This document shows, in pieces, positions 26,179 to 41,400 of a DNA stretch of 64,000 bases. Origin of the DNA: Halisarca cf. caerulea (taxonomy: Eukaryota > Porifera > Demospongiae > Chondrillida > Halisarcidae); contig CAUJGJ010000142.1 of assembly GCA_963170055.1 (NCBI GenBank), forward strand, positions 1 to 64,000, read 5' to 3'. The position numbers were made by a program, and so were the translations under genes. Position 1 is the stretch's first letter. The number at the start of each line of letters is the position of its first letter. Under the pieces are notes generated by a model that did no database searches, was not told the origin of the DNA, and worked only from the letters and a program-made list of their open reading frames with translations.

Positions 26179-26892
26179 TAGTTAACATACTTCATGTGTG
26201 TCCACTGGGAATGTGCGTGGTGCTAGTGCCAAATATTGGTATTAGCACCAGCATATCCAACACTACACAAATACGCCCACAGCACTTCAGAAAGGTCATG
26301 TGTGTCCACTGGGAATGTGCGTGGTGCTAGTGCCAAATATTGGTATTAGCACCAGCATAACCAACACTACACAAATACGCCCACAGCACTTTAGAAAGGT
26401 CATGTGTGTCCACTAGGAATGTGCGTGGTGCTAGTGGCAAATAGTGTATTAGCACCAGCATATCCAACACTACAAAAATACGCCCACAGCATTTCAGAAA
26501 GGTCATGTGTGTCCACTGGGAATGTGCGTGGTGCTAGTGCCAAATATTGGTATTAGCACCAGCATATCCAACACTACACAAATACGCCCACAGCACTTCA
26601 GAAAGGTCATGTGTGTCCACTGGGAATGTGCGTGGTGCTAGGGCCAAATATTGGTATTAGCACCAGCATAACCAACACTACACAAATACGCCCACAGCAC
26701 TTTAGAAAGGTCATGTGTGTCCACTAGGAATGTGCGTGGTGCTAGTGGCAAATAGTGTATTAGCACCAGCATATCCAACACTACAAAAATACGCCCACAG
26801 CACTTCAGAAAGGTCATGTGTGTCCACTGGGAATGTGCGTGGTGCTAGTGCCAAATATTGGTATTAGCACCAGCATATCCAACACTACACAA
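26179..26892 (+). repeat. Short trimer duplication (311 bp)
   Basis: The marker CAGCATAACCAAC occurs at about 26,355 and again 311 bases later, followed both times by CACTTTAGAAAGG, CCACTAGGAATG and the odd monomer TAGTGGCAAATAGTGTATTAG. Three monomers minus one base give the 311-bp step. The zone separates the 103-bp-rich region from the A/C alternating domain. Confidence 0.8.
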
Positions 26893-29800
26893 ATACGCCC
26901 ACAGCACTTCAGAAATGTCATGTGTGTCCACTGGGAATGTGCGTGGTGCTAGTGCCAAACATTGGTATTAGCACCAGCATATCCAACACTACACAAATAC
27001 GCCCACAGTAGTTAAGAAACTTCATGTGTGTCCACTGGGAATGTGCGTGGTGCTAGTGCCAAATATTGGTATTAGCACCAGCATATCCAGCACTACACAA
27101 ATACGCCCACAGCACTTCAGAAACTTCACGTGTGTCCACTGGGAATGTGCGTGGTGCTAGTGCCAAATATTGGTATTAGCACCAGCATATCCAACAATAC
27201 ACAAATACGCCCACAGTAGTTAAGAAACTTCATGTGTATCCACTAGGAATGTGCGTGGTGCTAGTGCCAAATATTGGTATTAGCACCAGCATATCCAACA
27301 CTACACAAATACTTCCACAGCACTTCAGAAACTTCATGTGTGTCCACTGGGAATGTGCGTGGTGCTAGTGCCAAATATTGGTATTAGCACCAGCATATCC
27401 AACACTACACAAATACGCCCACAGTAGTTAATAAACTTCATGTGTGTCCACTGGGAATGTGCGTGGTGCTAGTGCCAAATATTGGTATTAGCACCAGCAT
27501 ATCCAACACTACACAAATACGCCCACAGAACTTCAGAAACTTCATGTGTGTCCGCTGGGAATGTACGTGGTGCTAGTGCCAAATATTGGTATTAGCACCA
27601 GCATATCCAACACTACACAAATACGCCCACAGCACTTCAGAAAGGTCATGTGTGTCCACTGGGAATGTGCGTGGTGCTAGTGCCAAACATTGGTATTAGC
27701 ACCAGCATATCCAACACTACACAAATACGCCAACAGTAGTTAAGAAACTTCATGTGTGTCCACTGGGAATGTGCGTGGTGCTAGTGCCAAATATTGGTAT
27801 TAGCACCAGCATATCCAACACTACACAAATACGCCCACAGCACTTCAGAAAGGTTATGTGTGTCCGCTGGGAATGTGCGTGGTGCTAGTGCCAAATATTG
27901 GTATTAGCACCAGCATATCCAACACTACACAAATACGCACACAGTAGTTAAGAAACTTCATGTGTGTTCACTGGGAATGTGCGTGGTGCTAGTGCCAAAT
28001 ATTGGTATTAGCACAAGCATATCCAACACTACACAAATACGCCAACAGCACTTCAGAAAGGTCATGTGTGTCCACTGGGAATGTGCGTGGTGCTAGTGCC
28101 AAATATTGGTATTAGCACCAGCATATCCAACACTACACAAATACGCCCACAGTAGTTAAGAAACTTCATGTGTGTCCACTAGGAATGTGCGTGGTGCTAG
28201 TGCCAAATATTGGTATTAGCACCAGCATATCCAACACTACACAAATACTTCCACAGCACTTCAGAAACATCATGTGTGTCCACTGGGAATGTGCGTGGTG
28301 CTAGTGCCAAATATTGGTATTAGCACCAGCATATCCAACACTACACAAATACGCCCACAGTAGTTAATAAACTTCATGTGTGTCCACTGGGAATGTGCGT
28401 GGTGCTAGTGCCAAATATTGGTATTAGCACCAGCATATCCAACACTACACAAATACCCCCACAGCACTTCAGAAACTTCATGTGTGTCCGCTGGGAATGT
28501 ACGTGGTGCTAGTGCCAAATATTGGTATTAGCACCAGCATATCCAACACTACACAAATACGCCCACAGCACTTCAGAAAGGTCATGTGTGTCCACTGGGA
28601 ATGTGCGTGGTGCTAGTGCCAAACATTGGTATTAGCACCAGCATATCCAACACTACACAAATACGCCCACAGTAGTTAAGAAACTTCATGTGTGTCCACT
28701 GGGAATGTGCGTGGTGCTAGTGCAAAATATTGGTATTAGCACCAGCATATCCAACACTACACAAATACGCCCACAGCACTTCAGAAAGGTCATGTGTGTC
28801 CACTGGGAATGTGCGTGGTGCTAGTGCCAAACATTGGTATTAGCACCAGCATATCCAACACTACACAAATACGCCCACAGTAGTTAAGAAACTTCATGTG
28901 TGTCCACTGGGAATGTGCGTGGTGCTAGTGCCAAATATTGGTATTAGCACCAGCATATCCAACACTACACAAATACGCCCACAGCACTTCAGAAAGGTTA
29001 TGTGTGTCCGCTGGGAATGTGCGTGGTGCTAGTGCCAAATATTGGTATTAGCACCAGCATATCCAACACTACACAAATACGCCCACAGTAGTTAAGAAAC
29101 TTCATGTTTGTTCACTGGGAATGTGCGTGGTGCTAGTGCCAAATATTGGTATTAGCACCAGCATATCGAACACTACACAAATACTTCCACAGCACTTCAG
29201 AAACTTCATGTGTGTCCACTGGGAATGTGCGTGGTGCTAGTGCCAAATATTGGTATTAGCACCAGCATATCCAACACTACACAAATACGCCCACAGTAGT
29301 TAAGAAACTTCATGTGTGTCCACTGGGAATGTGCGTGGTGCTAGTGCCAAATATTGGTATTAGCACCAGCATATCCAACACTACACAAATACGCCCACAG
29401 CACTTCAGAAACTTCATGTGTGTCCGCTGGGAATGTACGTGGTGCTAGTGCCAAATATTGGTATTAGCACCAGCATATCCAACACTACACAAATACGCCC
29501 ACAGCACTTCAGAAAGGTCATGTGTGTCCACTGGGAATGTGCGTGGTGCTAGTGCCAAACATTGGTATTAGCACCAGCATATCCAACACTACACAAATAC
29601 GCCCACAGTAGTTAAGAAACTTCATGTGTGTCCACTGGGAATGTGCGTGGTGCTAGTGCCAAATATTGGTATTAGCACCAGCATATCCAACACTACACAA
29701 ATACGCCCACAGCACTTCAGAAAGGTCATGTGTGTCCACTGGGAATGTGCGTGGTGCTAGTGCCAAACATTGGTATTAGCACCAGCATATCCAACACTAC

Positions 29801-32800
29801 ACAAATACGCCCACAGTAGTTAAGAAACTTCACGTGTGTCCACTGGGAATGTGCGTGGTGCTAGTGCCAAATATTGGTATTAGCACCAGCATATCCAACA
29901 CTACACAAATACGCCCACAGCACTTCAGAAAGGTTATGTGTGTCCGCTGGGAATGTGCGTGGTGCTAGTGCCAAATATTGGTATTAGCACCAGCATATCC
30001 AACACTACACAAATACGCCCACAGTAGTTAAGAAACTTCATGTGTGTACACTGGGAATGTGCGTGGTGCTAGTGCCAAATATTGGTATTAGCACAAGCAT
30101 ATCCAACAGTACACAAATACGCCCACAGCACTTCAGAAAGGTCATGTGTGTCCACTGGGAATGTGCGTGGTGCTAGTGCCAAATATTGGTATTAGCACCA
30201 GCATATCCAACACTACACAAATACGCCCACAGTAGTTAAGAAACTTCATGTGTGTCCACTAGGAATGTGCGTGGTGCTAGTGCCAAATATTGGTATTAGC
30301 ACCAGCATATCCAACACTACACAAATACTTCCACAGCACTTCAGAAACTTCATGTGTGTCCACTGGGAATGTGCGTGGTGCTAGTGCCAAATATTGGTAT
30401 TAGCACCAGCATATCCAACACTACACAAATACGCCCACAGTAGTTAATAAACTTCATGTGTGTCCACTGGGAATGTGCGTGGTGCTAGTGCCAAATATTG
30501 GTATTAGCACCAGCATATCCAACACTACACAAATACCCCCACAGCACTTCAGAAACTTCATGTGTGTCCGCTGGGAATGTACGTGGTGCTAGTGCCAAAT
30601 ATTGGTATTAGCACCAGCATATCCAACACTACACAAATACGCCCACAGCACTTCAGAAAGGTCATGTGTGTCCACTGGGAATGTGCGTGGTGCTAGTGCC
30701 AAACATTGGTATTAGCACCAGCATATCCAACACTACACAAATACGCCCACAGTAGTTAAGAAACTTCATGTGTGTCCACTGGGAATGTGCGTGGTGCTAG
30801 TGCCAAATATTGGTATTAGCACCAGCATATCCAACACTACACAAATACGCCCACAGCACTTCAGAAAGGTCATGTGTGTCCACTGGGAATGTGCGTGGTG
30901 CTAGTGCCAAACATTGGTATTAGCACCAGCATATCCAACACTACACAAATACGCCCACAGTAGTTAAGAAACTTCATGTGTGTCCACTGGGAATGTGCGT
31001 GGTGCTAGTGCCAAATATTGGTATTAGCACCAGCATATCCAACACTACACAAATACGCCCACAGCACTTCAGAAAGGTTATGTGTGTCCGCTGGGAATGT
31101 GCGTGGTGCTAGTGCCAAATATTGGTATTAGCACCAGCATATCCAACACTACACAAATACGCCCACAGTAGTTAAGAAACTTCATGTGTGTTCACTGGGA
31201 ATGTGCGTGGTGCTAGTGCCAAATATTGGTATTAGCACCAGCATATCGAACACTAGACAAATACTTCCACAGCACTTCAGAAACTTCATGTGTGTCCATT
31301 GGGAATGTGCGTGGTGCTAGTGCCAAATATTGGTATTAGCACCAGCATATCCAACACTACACAAATACGCCCACAGTAGTTAAGAAACTTCATGTGTGTC
31401 CACTGGGAATGTGCGTGGTGCTAGTGCCAAATATTGGTATTAGCACCAGCATATCCAACACTACACAAATACGCCCACAGCACTTCAGAAACTTCATGTG
31501 TGTCCGCTGGGAATGTACGTGGTGCTAGTGCCAAATATTGGTATTAGCACCAGCATATCCAACACTACACAAATACGCCCACAGCACTTCAGAAAGGTCA
31601 TGTGTGTCCACTGGGAATGTGCGTGGTGCTAGTGCCAAATATTGGTATTAGCACCAGCATATCCAACACTACACAAATACGCCCACAGAACTTCAGAAAG
31701 GTCATGTGTGTCCACTGGGAATGTGCGTGGTGCTAGTGCCAAACATTGGTATTAGCACCAGCATATCCAACACTACACAAATACGCCCACAGTAGTTAAG
31801 AAACTTCACGTGTGTCCACTGGGAATGTGCGTGGTGCTAGTGCCAAATATTGGTATTAGCACCAGCATATCATACACTACACAAATACGCCCACAGCACT
31901 TCTGAAAGGTTATGTGTGTCCGCTGGGAATGTGCGTGGTGCTAGTGCCAAATATTGGTATTAGCACCAGCATATCCAACACTACACAAATACGCCCACAG
32001 TAGTTAAGAAACCTCATGTGTGTTCACTGGGAATGTGCGTGGTGCTAGTGCCAAATATTGGTATTAGCACCAGCATATCCAACACTACACAAATACTTCC
32101 ACAGCACTTCAGAAACTTCATGTGTGTCCACTGGGAATGTGCGTGGTGCTAGTGCCAAATATTGGTATTAGCACCAGCATATCCAACACTACACAAATAC
32201 GCCCACAGTAGTTAAGAAACTTCATATGTGTCACTGGGAATGTGCGTGGTGCTAGTGCCAAATATTGGTATTAGCACCAGCATATCCAACACTACACAAA
32301 TACGCCCACAGCACTTCGGAAACTTCATGTGTGTCCGCTGGGAATGTACGTGGTGCTAGTGCCAAATATTGGTATTAGCACCAGCATATCCAACACTACA
32401 CAAATACGCCCACAGCACTTCAGAAAGGTCATGTGTGTCCACTGGGATTGTGCGTGGTGCTAGTGCCAAATATTGGTATTAGCACCAGCATATCCAACAC
32501 AACACAAATACGCCCACAGTAGTTAAGAAACTTCATGTGTGTCCACTGGGAATGTGCGTGGTGCTAGTGCCAAATATTGGTATTAGCACCAGCATATCCA
32601 ACACTACACAAATACGCCCACAGCACTTCAGAAAGGTTATGTGTGTCCGCTGGGAATGTGCGTGGTGCTAGTGCCAAATATTGGTATTAGCACCAGCATA
32701 TCCAACAATACACAAATACGCCCACAGTAGTTAAGAAACTTCATGTGTATCCACTAGGAATGTGCGTGGTGCTAGTGCCAAATATTGGTATTAGCACCAG

Positions 32801-35115
32801 CATATCCAACATTACACAAATACTTCCACAGCACTTCAGAAACTTCATGTGTGTCCACTGGGAATGTGCGTGGTGCTAGTGCCAAATATTGGTATTAGCA
32901 CCAGCATATCCAACACTACACAAATACGCCCACAGTAGTTAATAAACTTCATGTGTGTCCACTGGGAATGTGCGTGGTGCTAGTGCCAAATATTGGTATT
33001 AGCACCAGCATATCCAACACTACACAAATACGCCCACAGAACTTCAGAAACTTCATGTGTGTCCGCTGGGAATGTACGTGGTGCTAGTGCCAAATATTGG
33101 TATTAGCACCAGCATATCCAACACTACACAAATACGCCCACAGCACTTCAGAAAGGTCATGTGTGTCCACTGGGAATGTGCGTGGTGATAGTGCCAAACA
33201 TTGGTATTAGCACCAGCATATCCAACACTACACAAATACGCCCACAGTAGTTAAGAAACTTCATGTGTGTCCACTGGGAATGTGCGTGGTGCTAGTGCCA
33301 AATATTGGTATTAGCACCATCATATCCAACACTACACAAATACGCCCACAGCACTTCAGAAAGGTCATGTGTGTCCACTGGGAATGTGCGTGGTCCTAGT
33401 GCCAAACATTGGTATTAGCACCAGCATATCCAACACTACACAAATACGCCCACAGTAGTTAAGAAACTTCATGTGTGTCCACTGGGAATGTGCGTGGTGC
33501 TAGTGCCAAATATTGGTATTAGCACCAGCATATCCAACACTACACAAATACGCCCACAGCACTTCAGAAAGGTTATGTGTGTCCGCTGGGAATGTGCGTG
33601 GTGCTAGTGCCAAATATTGGTATTAGCACCAGCATATCCAACACTACACAAATACGCCCACAGCACTTCAGAAAGGTCATGTGTGTCCACTGGGAATGTG
33701 CGTGGTGCTAGTGCCAAACATTGGTATTAGCACCAGCATATCCAACACTACACAAATACGCCCACAGTAGTTAAGAAACTTCATGTGTGTCCACTGGGAA
33801 TGTGCGTGGTGCTAGTGCCAAATATTGGTATTAGCACCAGCATATCCAACACTACACAAATACGCCCACAGCACTTCAGAAAGGTTATGTGTGTCCGCTG
33901 GGAATGTGCGTGGTGCTAGTGCCAAATATTGTTATTAGCACCAGCATATCCAACACTACACAAATACGCCCACAGTAGTTAAGAAACTTCATGTGTGTTC
34001 ACTGGGAATGTGCGTGGTGTTAGTGCCAAATATTGGTATTAGCACCAGCATATCGAACACTACACAAATACTTCCACAGCACTTCAGAAACTTCATGTGT
34101 GTCCACTGGGAATGTGCGTGGTGCTAGTGCCAAATATTGTTATTAGCACCAGCATATCCAACAGTACACAAATACGCCCAAAGTAGTTAAGAAACTTCAT
34201 GTGTGTCCACTGGGAATGTGCGTGGTGCTAGTGCCAAATATTGGTATTAGCACCAGCATATCCAACACGACAAAAATACGCCCACAGCACTTCAGTAACT
34301 TCATGTGTGTCCGCTGGGAATGTACGTGGTGCTAGTGCCAAATATTGGTATTAGCACCAGCACATCCAACACTACACAAATACGCCCACAGCACTTCAGA
34401 AAGGTCATGTGTGTCCACTGGGAATGTGCGTGGTGCTAGTGCCAAACATTGGTATTAGCATCGGCATATCCAACACTACACAAATACGCCCACAGTAGTT
34501 AAGAAACTTCATGTGTGTCCACTAGGAATGTGCGTGGTGCTAGTGCCAAATATTGGTATTAGCACCAGCATATCCAACACTACACAAATACTTCCACAGC
34601 ACTTCAGAAACTTCATGTGTGTCCACTGGGAATGTGCGTGGTGCTAGTGCCAAATATTGGTATTAGCACCAGCATATCCAACACTACACAAATACGCCCA
34701 CAGTAGTTAAGAAACTTCATGTGTGTCCACTGGGAATGTGCGTGGTGCTAGTGCCAAATATTGGTATTAGCACCAGCATATCCAACACTACACAAATACG
34801 CCCACAGCACTTCAGAAAGGTCATGTGTGTCCACTGGGAATGTGCGTGGTGCTAGTGCCAAACATTGGTATTAGCACCAGCATATCCAACACTACACAAA
34901 TACGCCCACAGTAGTTAAGAAACTTCATGTGTGTCCACTGGGAATGTGCGTGGTGCTAGTGCCAAATATTGGTATTAGCACCAGCATATCCAACACTACA
35001 CAAATACGCCCACAGCACTTCAGAAAGGTTATGTGTGTCCGCTGGGAATGTGCGTGGTGCTAGTGCCAAATATTGGTATTAGTACCAGCATATCCAACAC
35101 TACACAAATACTTCC
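26893..35115 (+). repeat. 9-monomer higher-order repeat domain (936 bp) with A/C alternation
   Basis: The marker TCCGCTGGGAATGTACGTGG occurs at 27,551, 28,487, 29,423, 30,567, 31,503, 32,334, 33,062 and 34,310. Steps are 936 bp (9 monomers) three times, with variants of 11, 8 (minus 1), 7 and 12 monomers. Within a unit the order is: TCCGC/GTACG monomer, type A with AAACATTGG, type C, type A with AAACATTGG, type C, AAAGGTTATG with TCCGC, type C with TTCACTGGG, the AATACTTCCACAG monomer, and a type C that often reads TAGTTAATAAAC. Types A and C mostly alternate, giving a 208-bp dimer sub-period. Net phase change over the 8 kb is only about three bases, so this is the most length-stable domain of the window. 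Confidence 0.88.
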
Positions 35116-35414
35116 ACAGCACTTCAGAAAGGTCATGTGTGTCCACTGGGAATGTGCGTGGTGCTAGTGCCAAATATTGGTATTAGCTCCAGAATATCCA
35201 ACACTACACAAATACGCCCACAGCACGTCAGGAAGGTCATGTGTGTCCACTGGGAATGTGCGTGGTGCTAGTGCCAAATATTGGTATTAGCACCAGAATA
35301 TCCAACACTACACAAATACGCCCACAGTAGTTAAGAAACTTCATGTGTGTCCACTGGGAATGTGCGTGGTGCTAGTTCCAAATATTGGTATTAGCACCAG
35401 CATACCCAACACTA
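35116..35414 (+). repeat. Three transitional satellite monomers
   Basis: Monomers linking the 9-mer domain to the next. They carry TTAGCTCCAGAATATCC, CACGTCAGGAAGG and TAGTTCCAAAT with CATACCCAAC. The CTTCAGGAAGG/CAGAATATCC pair reappears near 36,350-36,450, 39,780-39,870 and 48,940-49,110. Confidence 0.75.
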
Positions 35415-38400
35415 CATTAATACGCCAACAGCACATCAGAAATTTCATGTGTGTCCACTGGGAATGTGCGTGGTGCTAGTGCCAAATATTGGTATTAGCA
35501 CCAGCATATCCAACACTACACAAATACGCCCACAGCACTTCAGAAACTTCATGTGTGTACACTGGGAATGTGCGTGGTGCTAGTGCCAAATATTGTATTA
35601 GCACCAGCATATCCAACAGTACACAAATACGCCCACAGCACTTCAGAAAGGTCATGTGTGTCCACTGGGAATATGCGTGGTGCTAGTGCCAAATATTGTA
35701 TTAGCACCAGCATATCCAACACTACACGAATACGCCCACAGCACTTCAGAAAGGTCATGTGTGTCCACTGGGAATGTGCGTGGTGCTAGTGCCAAATATT
35801 GGTATTAGCACCAGCATATCCAACACTACACAAATACGCCCACAGCACTTCAGAAAGGTCATGTGTGTCCACTGGGAATGTGCGTGGTGCTAGTGCCAAA
35901 TATTGGTATTAGCACCAGCATATCCAACACTACACAAATACGCCCACAGCACTTCAGAAAGGTAATGTGTGTCCACTGGGAATGTGCGTGGTGCTAGTGC
36001 CAAATATTGGTATTAGCACCAGCATATCCAACACTACACAAATACGCCCACAGTAGTTAAGAAACTTCATGTGTGTCCACTGGGAATGTGCGTGGTTCTA
36101 GTGCCAAATATTGGTATTAGCACCAGCATATCCAACACTACACAAATACGCCCACAGCACTTCAGAAACTTCATGTGTGTCCACTGGGAATGTGCGCGGG
36201 GCTATTGCCAAATATTGTTATTAGCACCAGCATATCCAACACTACACAAATACGCCCACAGCACTTCAGAAACTTCAAGTGTGTCCACTGGGAATGTGCG
36301 TGGTGCTAGTGCCAAATATTGGTATTAGCACCAGAATATCCAACACTACACAAATACGCCCACAGCACTTCAGGAAGGTCATGTGTGTCCACTGGGAATG
36401 TGCGTGGTGCTAGTGCCAAATATTGGTATTAGCACCAGAATATCCAACACTACACAAATACGCCCACAGTAGTTAAGAAACTTCATGTGTGTCCACTGGG
36501 AATGTGCGTGGTGCTAGTGAAAAATATTGGTATTAGCACCAGCATATCCAACACTACACAAATACGCTCACAGCACTTCAGAAACTTCATGTGTGTCCAC
36601 TGGGAATGTGCGTGGTGCTAGTGCCAAATATTGGTATTAGCACCAGCATATCCAACACTACACAAATACGCCCACAGCAGTTAACAAACTTCATGTGTGT
36701 CCACTGGGAATGTGCGTGGTGCTAGTGCCAAATATTGGTATTAGCACCAGCATATCCAACACTACACAAATATGCCTACAGCACTTCAGAAAGGTCATGT
36801 GTGTCCACTGGGAATGTGCGTGGTGCTAGTGCCAAATATTGGTATTAGCACCAGTATATCCAACACTACACAAATACGCCCACAGTAGTTAAGAAACTTC
36901 ATGTGTGTCCACTGGGAATGTGCGTGGTGCTAGTGCCAAATATTGGTATTAGCACCAGCATATCCAACACTACACAAATACGCCAACAGCACTTCAGAAA
37001 TTTCATGTGTGTCCACTGGGAATGTGCGCGGTGCTAGTGCCAAATATTGGTATTAGCACCAGCATATCCAACACTACACAAATACGCCCACAGCACTTCA
37101 GAAACTTCATGTGTGTACACTGGGAATGTGCGTGGTGCTAGTGCCAAATATTCTATTAGCACCAGCATATCCAACAGTACACAAATACGCCCACAGCACT
37201 TCAGAAAGGTCATATGTTTCCACTGGGAATGTGCGTGGTGCTAGTGGCAAATATTGTATTAGCACGAGCATATCCAACACTACACAAATACGCCCACAGC
37301 ACTTCAGAAAGGTCATGTGTGTCCACTGGGAATGTGCGTGGTGCTAGTGCCAAATATTGGTATTAGCACCAGCGTATCCAACACTACACAAATAAGCCCA
37401 CAGCACTTCAGAAAGGTAATGTGTGTCCACTGGGAATGTGCGTGGTGCTAGTGCCAAATATTGGTATTAGCACCAGCATATCCAACACTACACAAATACG
37501 CCCACAGCACTTCAGAAAGGTCATGTGTGTCCACTGGGAAAGTGCGTGGTGCTAGTGCCAAATATTGGTATTAGCACCAGCATATCCAACACTAAACAAA
37601 TACGCCCACAGCACTTCAGAAAGGTAATGTGTGTCCACTGGGAATGTGCGTGGTGCTAGTGCCAAATATTGGTATTAGCACCAGCATATCCAACACTACA
37701 CAAATACGCCCACAGTAGTTAAGAAACTTCATGTGTGTCCACTGGGAATGTGCGTGGTGCTAGTGCCAAATATTGGTATTAGCACCAGCATATCCAACAC
37801 TACACAAATACGCCCACAGCACTTCAGAAACTTCATGTGTGTCCACTGGGAATGTGCGCGGGGCTATTGCCAAATATTGTTATTAGCACCAGCATATCCA
37901 ACACTACACAAATACGCCCACAGCACTTCAGAAAGGTCATGTGTGTCCACTGGAAATGTGTGTGGTGCTAGATCGAAATATTGTTATTAGCACCAGCATA
38001 TCCAACACTACACAAATATGCCCACAGCACTTCGAAAGGTCATGTGTGTCCACTGGGAATATGCGTGGTGCTAGTGCCAAATATTGGTATTAGCACCAGC
38101 ATATCCAACACTACACAAATACGCCCACAGCACTTCAGAAAGGTCATGTGTGTCCACTGGGAATGTGCGTGGTGCTAGTGCCAAATATTGGTATTAGCAC
38201 CAGCATATCCAACACTACACAAATACGCCCACAGCACTTCAGAAAGGTCATGTGTGTCCACTGGGAATGTGCGTGGTGCTAGTGCCAAATATTGGTATTA
38301 GCACCAGCATATCCAACACTACACAAATACGCCCACAGCACTTCAGAAAGGTAATGTGTGTCCACTGGGAATGTGCGTGGTGCTAGTGCCAAATATTGGT

Positions 38401-41400
38401 ATTAGCACCAGCATATCCAACACTACACAAATACGCCCACTGTAGTTAAGAAACTTCATGTGTGTCCACTGGGAATGTGCGTGGTGTTAGTGCCAAATAT
38501 TGGTATTAGCACCAGCATATCCAACACTACACAAATACGCCCAAAGAACTTCAGAAACTTCATGTGTGTCCACTGGGAATGTGCGCGGGGCTATTGCCAA
38601 ATATTGTTATTAGCACCAGCATATCCAACACTACACAAATACGCCCACAGCACTTCAGAAAGGTAATGTGTGTCCACTGGGAATGTGTGTGGTGCTAGTG
38701 CCAAATATTGCTATTAGCACCAGCATATCCAACACTACACAAATACGCCCACAGTAGTTCAGAAACTTCATGTGTGTCCACTGGGAATGTGCGTGGTGCT
38801 AGTGCCAAATATTGGTATTAGCACCAGCATATCCAACACTACATTAATACGCCAACAGCACATCAGAAATTTCATGTGTGTCCACTGGGAATGTGCGTGG
38901 TGCTAGTGCCAAATATTGGTATTAGCACCAGCATATCCAACACTACACAAATACGCCCACAGCACTTCAGAAACTTCATGTGTGTACACTGGGAATGTGC
39001 GTGGTGCTAGTGCCAAATATTGTATTAGCACCAGCATATCCAACAGTACACAAATACGCCCACAGCACTTCAGAAAGGTCATGTGTGTCCACTGGGAATA
39101 TGCGTGGTGCTAGTGGCAAATATTGTATTAGCACCAGCATATCCAACACTACACAAATACGCCCACAGCACTTCAGAAAGGTCATGTGTGTCCACTGGGA
39201 ATGTGCGTGGTGCTAGTGCCAAATATTGGTATTAGCACCAGCATATCCAACACTACACAAATACGCCCACAGCACTTCAGAAAGGTCATGTGTGTCCACT
39301 GGGAATGTGCGTGGTGCTAGTGCCAAATATTGGTATTAGCACCAGCATATCCAACACTACACAAATACGCCCACAGCACTTCAGAAAGGTAATGTGTGTC
39401 CACTGGGAATGTGCGTGGTGCTAGTGCCAAATATTGGTATTAGCACCAGCATATCCAACACTACACAAATACGCCCACAGTAGTTAAGAAACTTCATGTG
39501 TGTCCACTGGGAATGTGCGTGGTGCTAGTGCCAAATATTGGTATTAGCACCAGCATATCCAACACTACACAAATACGCCCACAGCACTTCAGAAACTTCA
39601 TGTGTGTCCACTGGGAATGTGCGCGGGGCTATTGCCAAATATTGTTATTAGCACCAGCATATCCAACACTACACAAATACGCCCACAGCACTTCAGAAAC
39701 TTCAAGTGTATCCACTGGGAATGTGCGTGGTGCTAGTGCCAAATATTGGTATTAGCACCAGAATATCCAACACTACACAAATACGCCCACAGCACTTCAG
39801 GAAGGTCATGTGTGTCCACTGGGAATGTGCGTGGTGCTAGTGCCAAATATTGGTATTAGCACCAGAATATCCAACACTACACAAATACGCCCACAGTAGT
39901 TAAGAAACTTCATGTGTGTCCACTGGGAATGTGCGTGGTGCTAGTAAAAAATATTGGTATTAGCACCAGCATATCCAACACTACACAAATACGCTCACAG
40001 CACTTCAGAAACTTCATGTGTGTCCACTGGGAATGTGCGTGGTGCTAGTGCCAAATATTGGTATTAGCACCAGCATATCCAACACTACACAAATACGCCC
40101 ACAGCAGTTAAGAAACTTCATGTGTGTCCACTGGGAATGTGCGTGGTGCTAGTGCCAAATATTGGTATTAGCACCAGCATATCCAACACTACACAAATAT
40201 GCCTACAGCACTTCAGAAAGGTCATGTGTGTCCACTGGGAATGTGCGTGGTGCTAGTGCCAAATATTGGTATTAGCACCAGTATATCCAACACTACACAA
40301 ATACGCCCACAGTAGTTAAGAAACTTCATGTGTGTCCACTGGGAATGTGCGTGGTGCTAGTGCCAAATATTGGTATTAGCACCAGCATATCCAACACTAC
40401 ACAAATACGCCAACAGCACTTCAGAAATTTCATGTGTGTCCACTGGGAATGTGCGCGGTGCTAGTGCCAAATATTGGTATTAGCACCAGCATATCCAACA
40501 CTACACAAATACGCCCACAGCACTTCAGAAACTTCATGTGTGTACACTGGGAATGTGCGTGGTGCTAGTGCCAAATATTCTATTAGCACCAGCATATCCA
40601 ACAGTACACAAATACGCCCACAGCACTTCAGAAAGGTCATGTGTTTCCACTGGGAATGTGCGTGGTGCTAGTGGCAAATATTGTATTAGCACGAGCATAT
40701 CCAACACTACACAAATACGCCCACAGCACTTCAGAAAGGTCATGTGTGTCCACTGGGAATGTGCGTGGTGCTAGTGCCAAATATTGGTATTAGCACCAGC
40801 GTATCCAACACTACACAAATAAGTCCACAGCACTTCAGAAAGGTAATGTGTGTCCACTGGGAATGTGCGTGGTGCTAGTGCCAAATATTGGTATTAGCAC
40901 CAGCATATCCAACACTACACAAATACGCCCAGAGCACTTCAGAAAGGTCATGTGTGTCCACTGGGAATGTGCGTGGTGCTAGTGCCAAATATTGGTATTA
41001 GCACCAGCATATCCAACACTAAACAAATACGCCCACAGCACTTCAGAAAGGTAATGTGTGTCCACTGGGAATGTGCGTGGTGCTAGTGCCAAATATTGGT
41101 ATTAGCACCAGCATATCCAACACTACACAAATACGCCCACAGTAGTTAAGAAACTTCATGTGTGTCCACTGGGAATGTGCGTGGTGCTAGTGCCAAATAT
41201 TGGTATTAGCACCAGCATATCCAACACTACACAAATACGCCCACAGCACTTCAGAAACTTCATGTGTGTCCACTGGGAATGTGCGCGGGGCTATTGCCAA
41301 ATATTGTTATTAGCACCAGCATATCCAACACTACACAAATACGCCCACAGCACTTCAGAAAGGTCATGTGTGTCCACTGGAAATGTGTGTGGTGCTAGAT

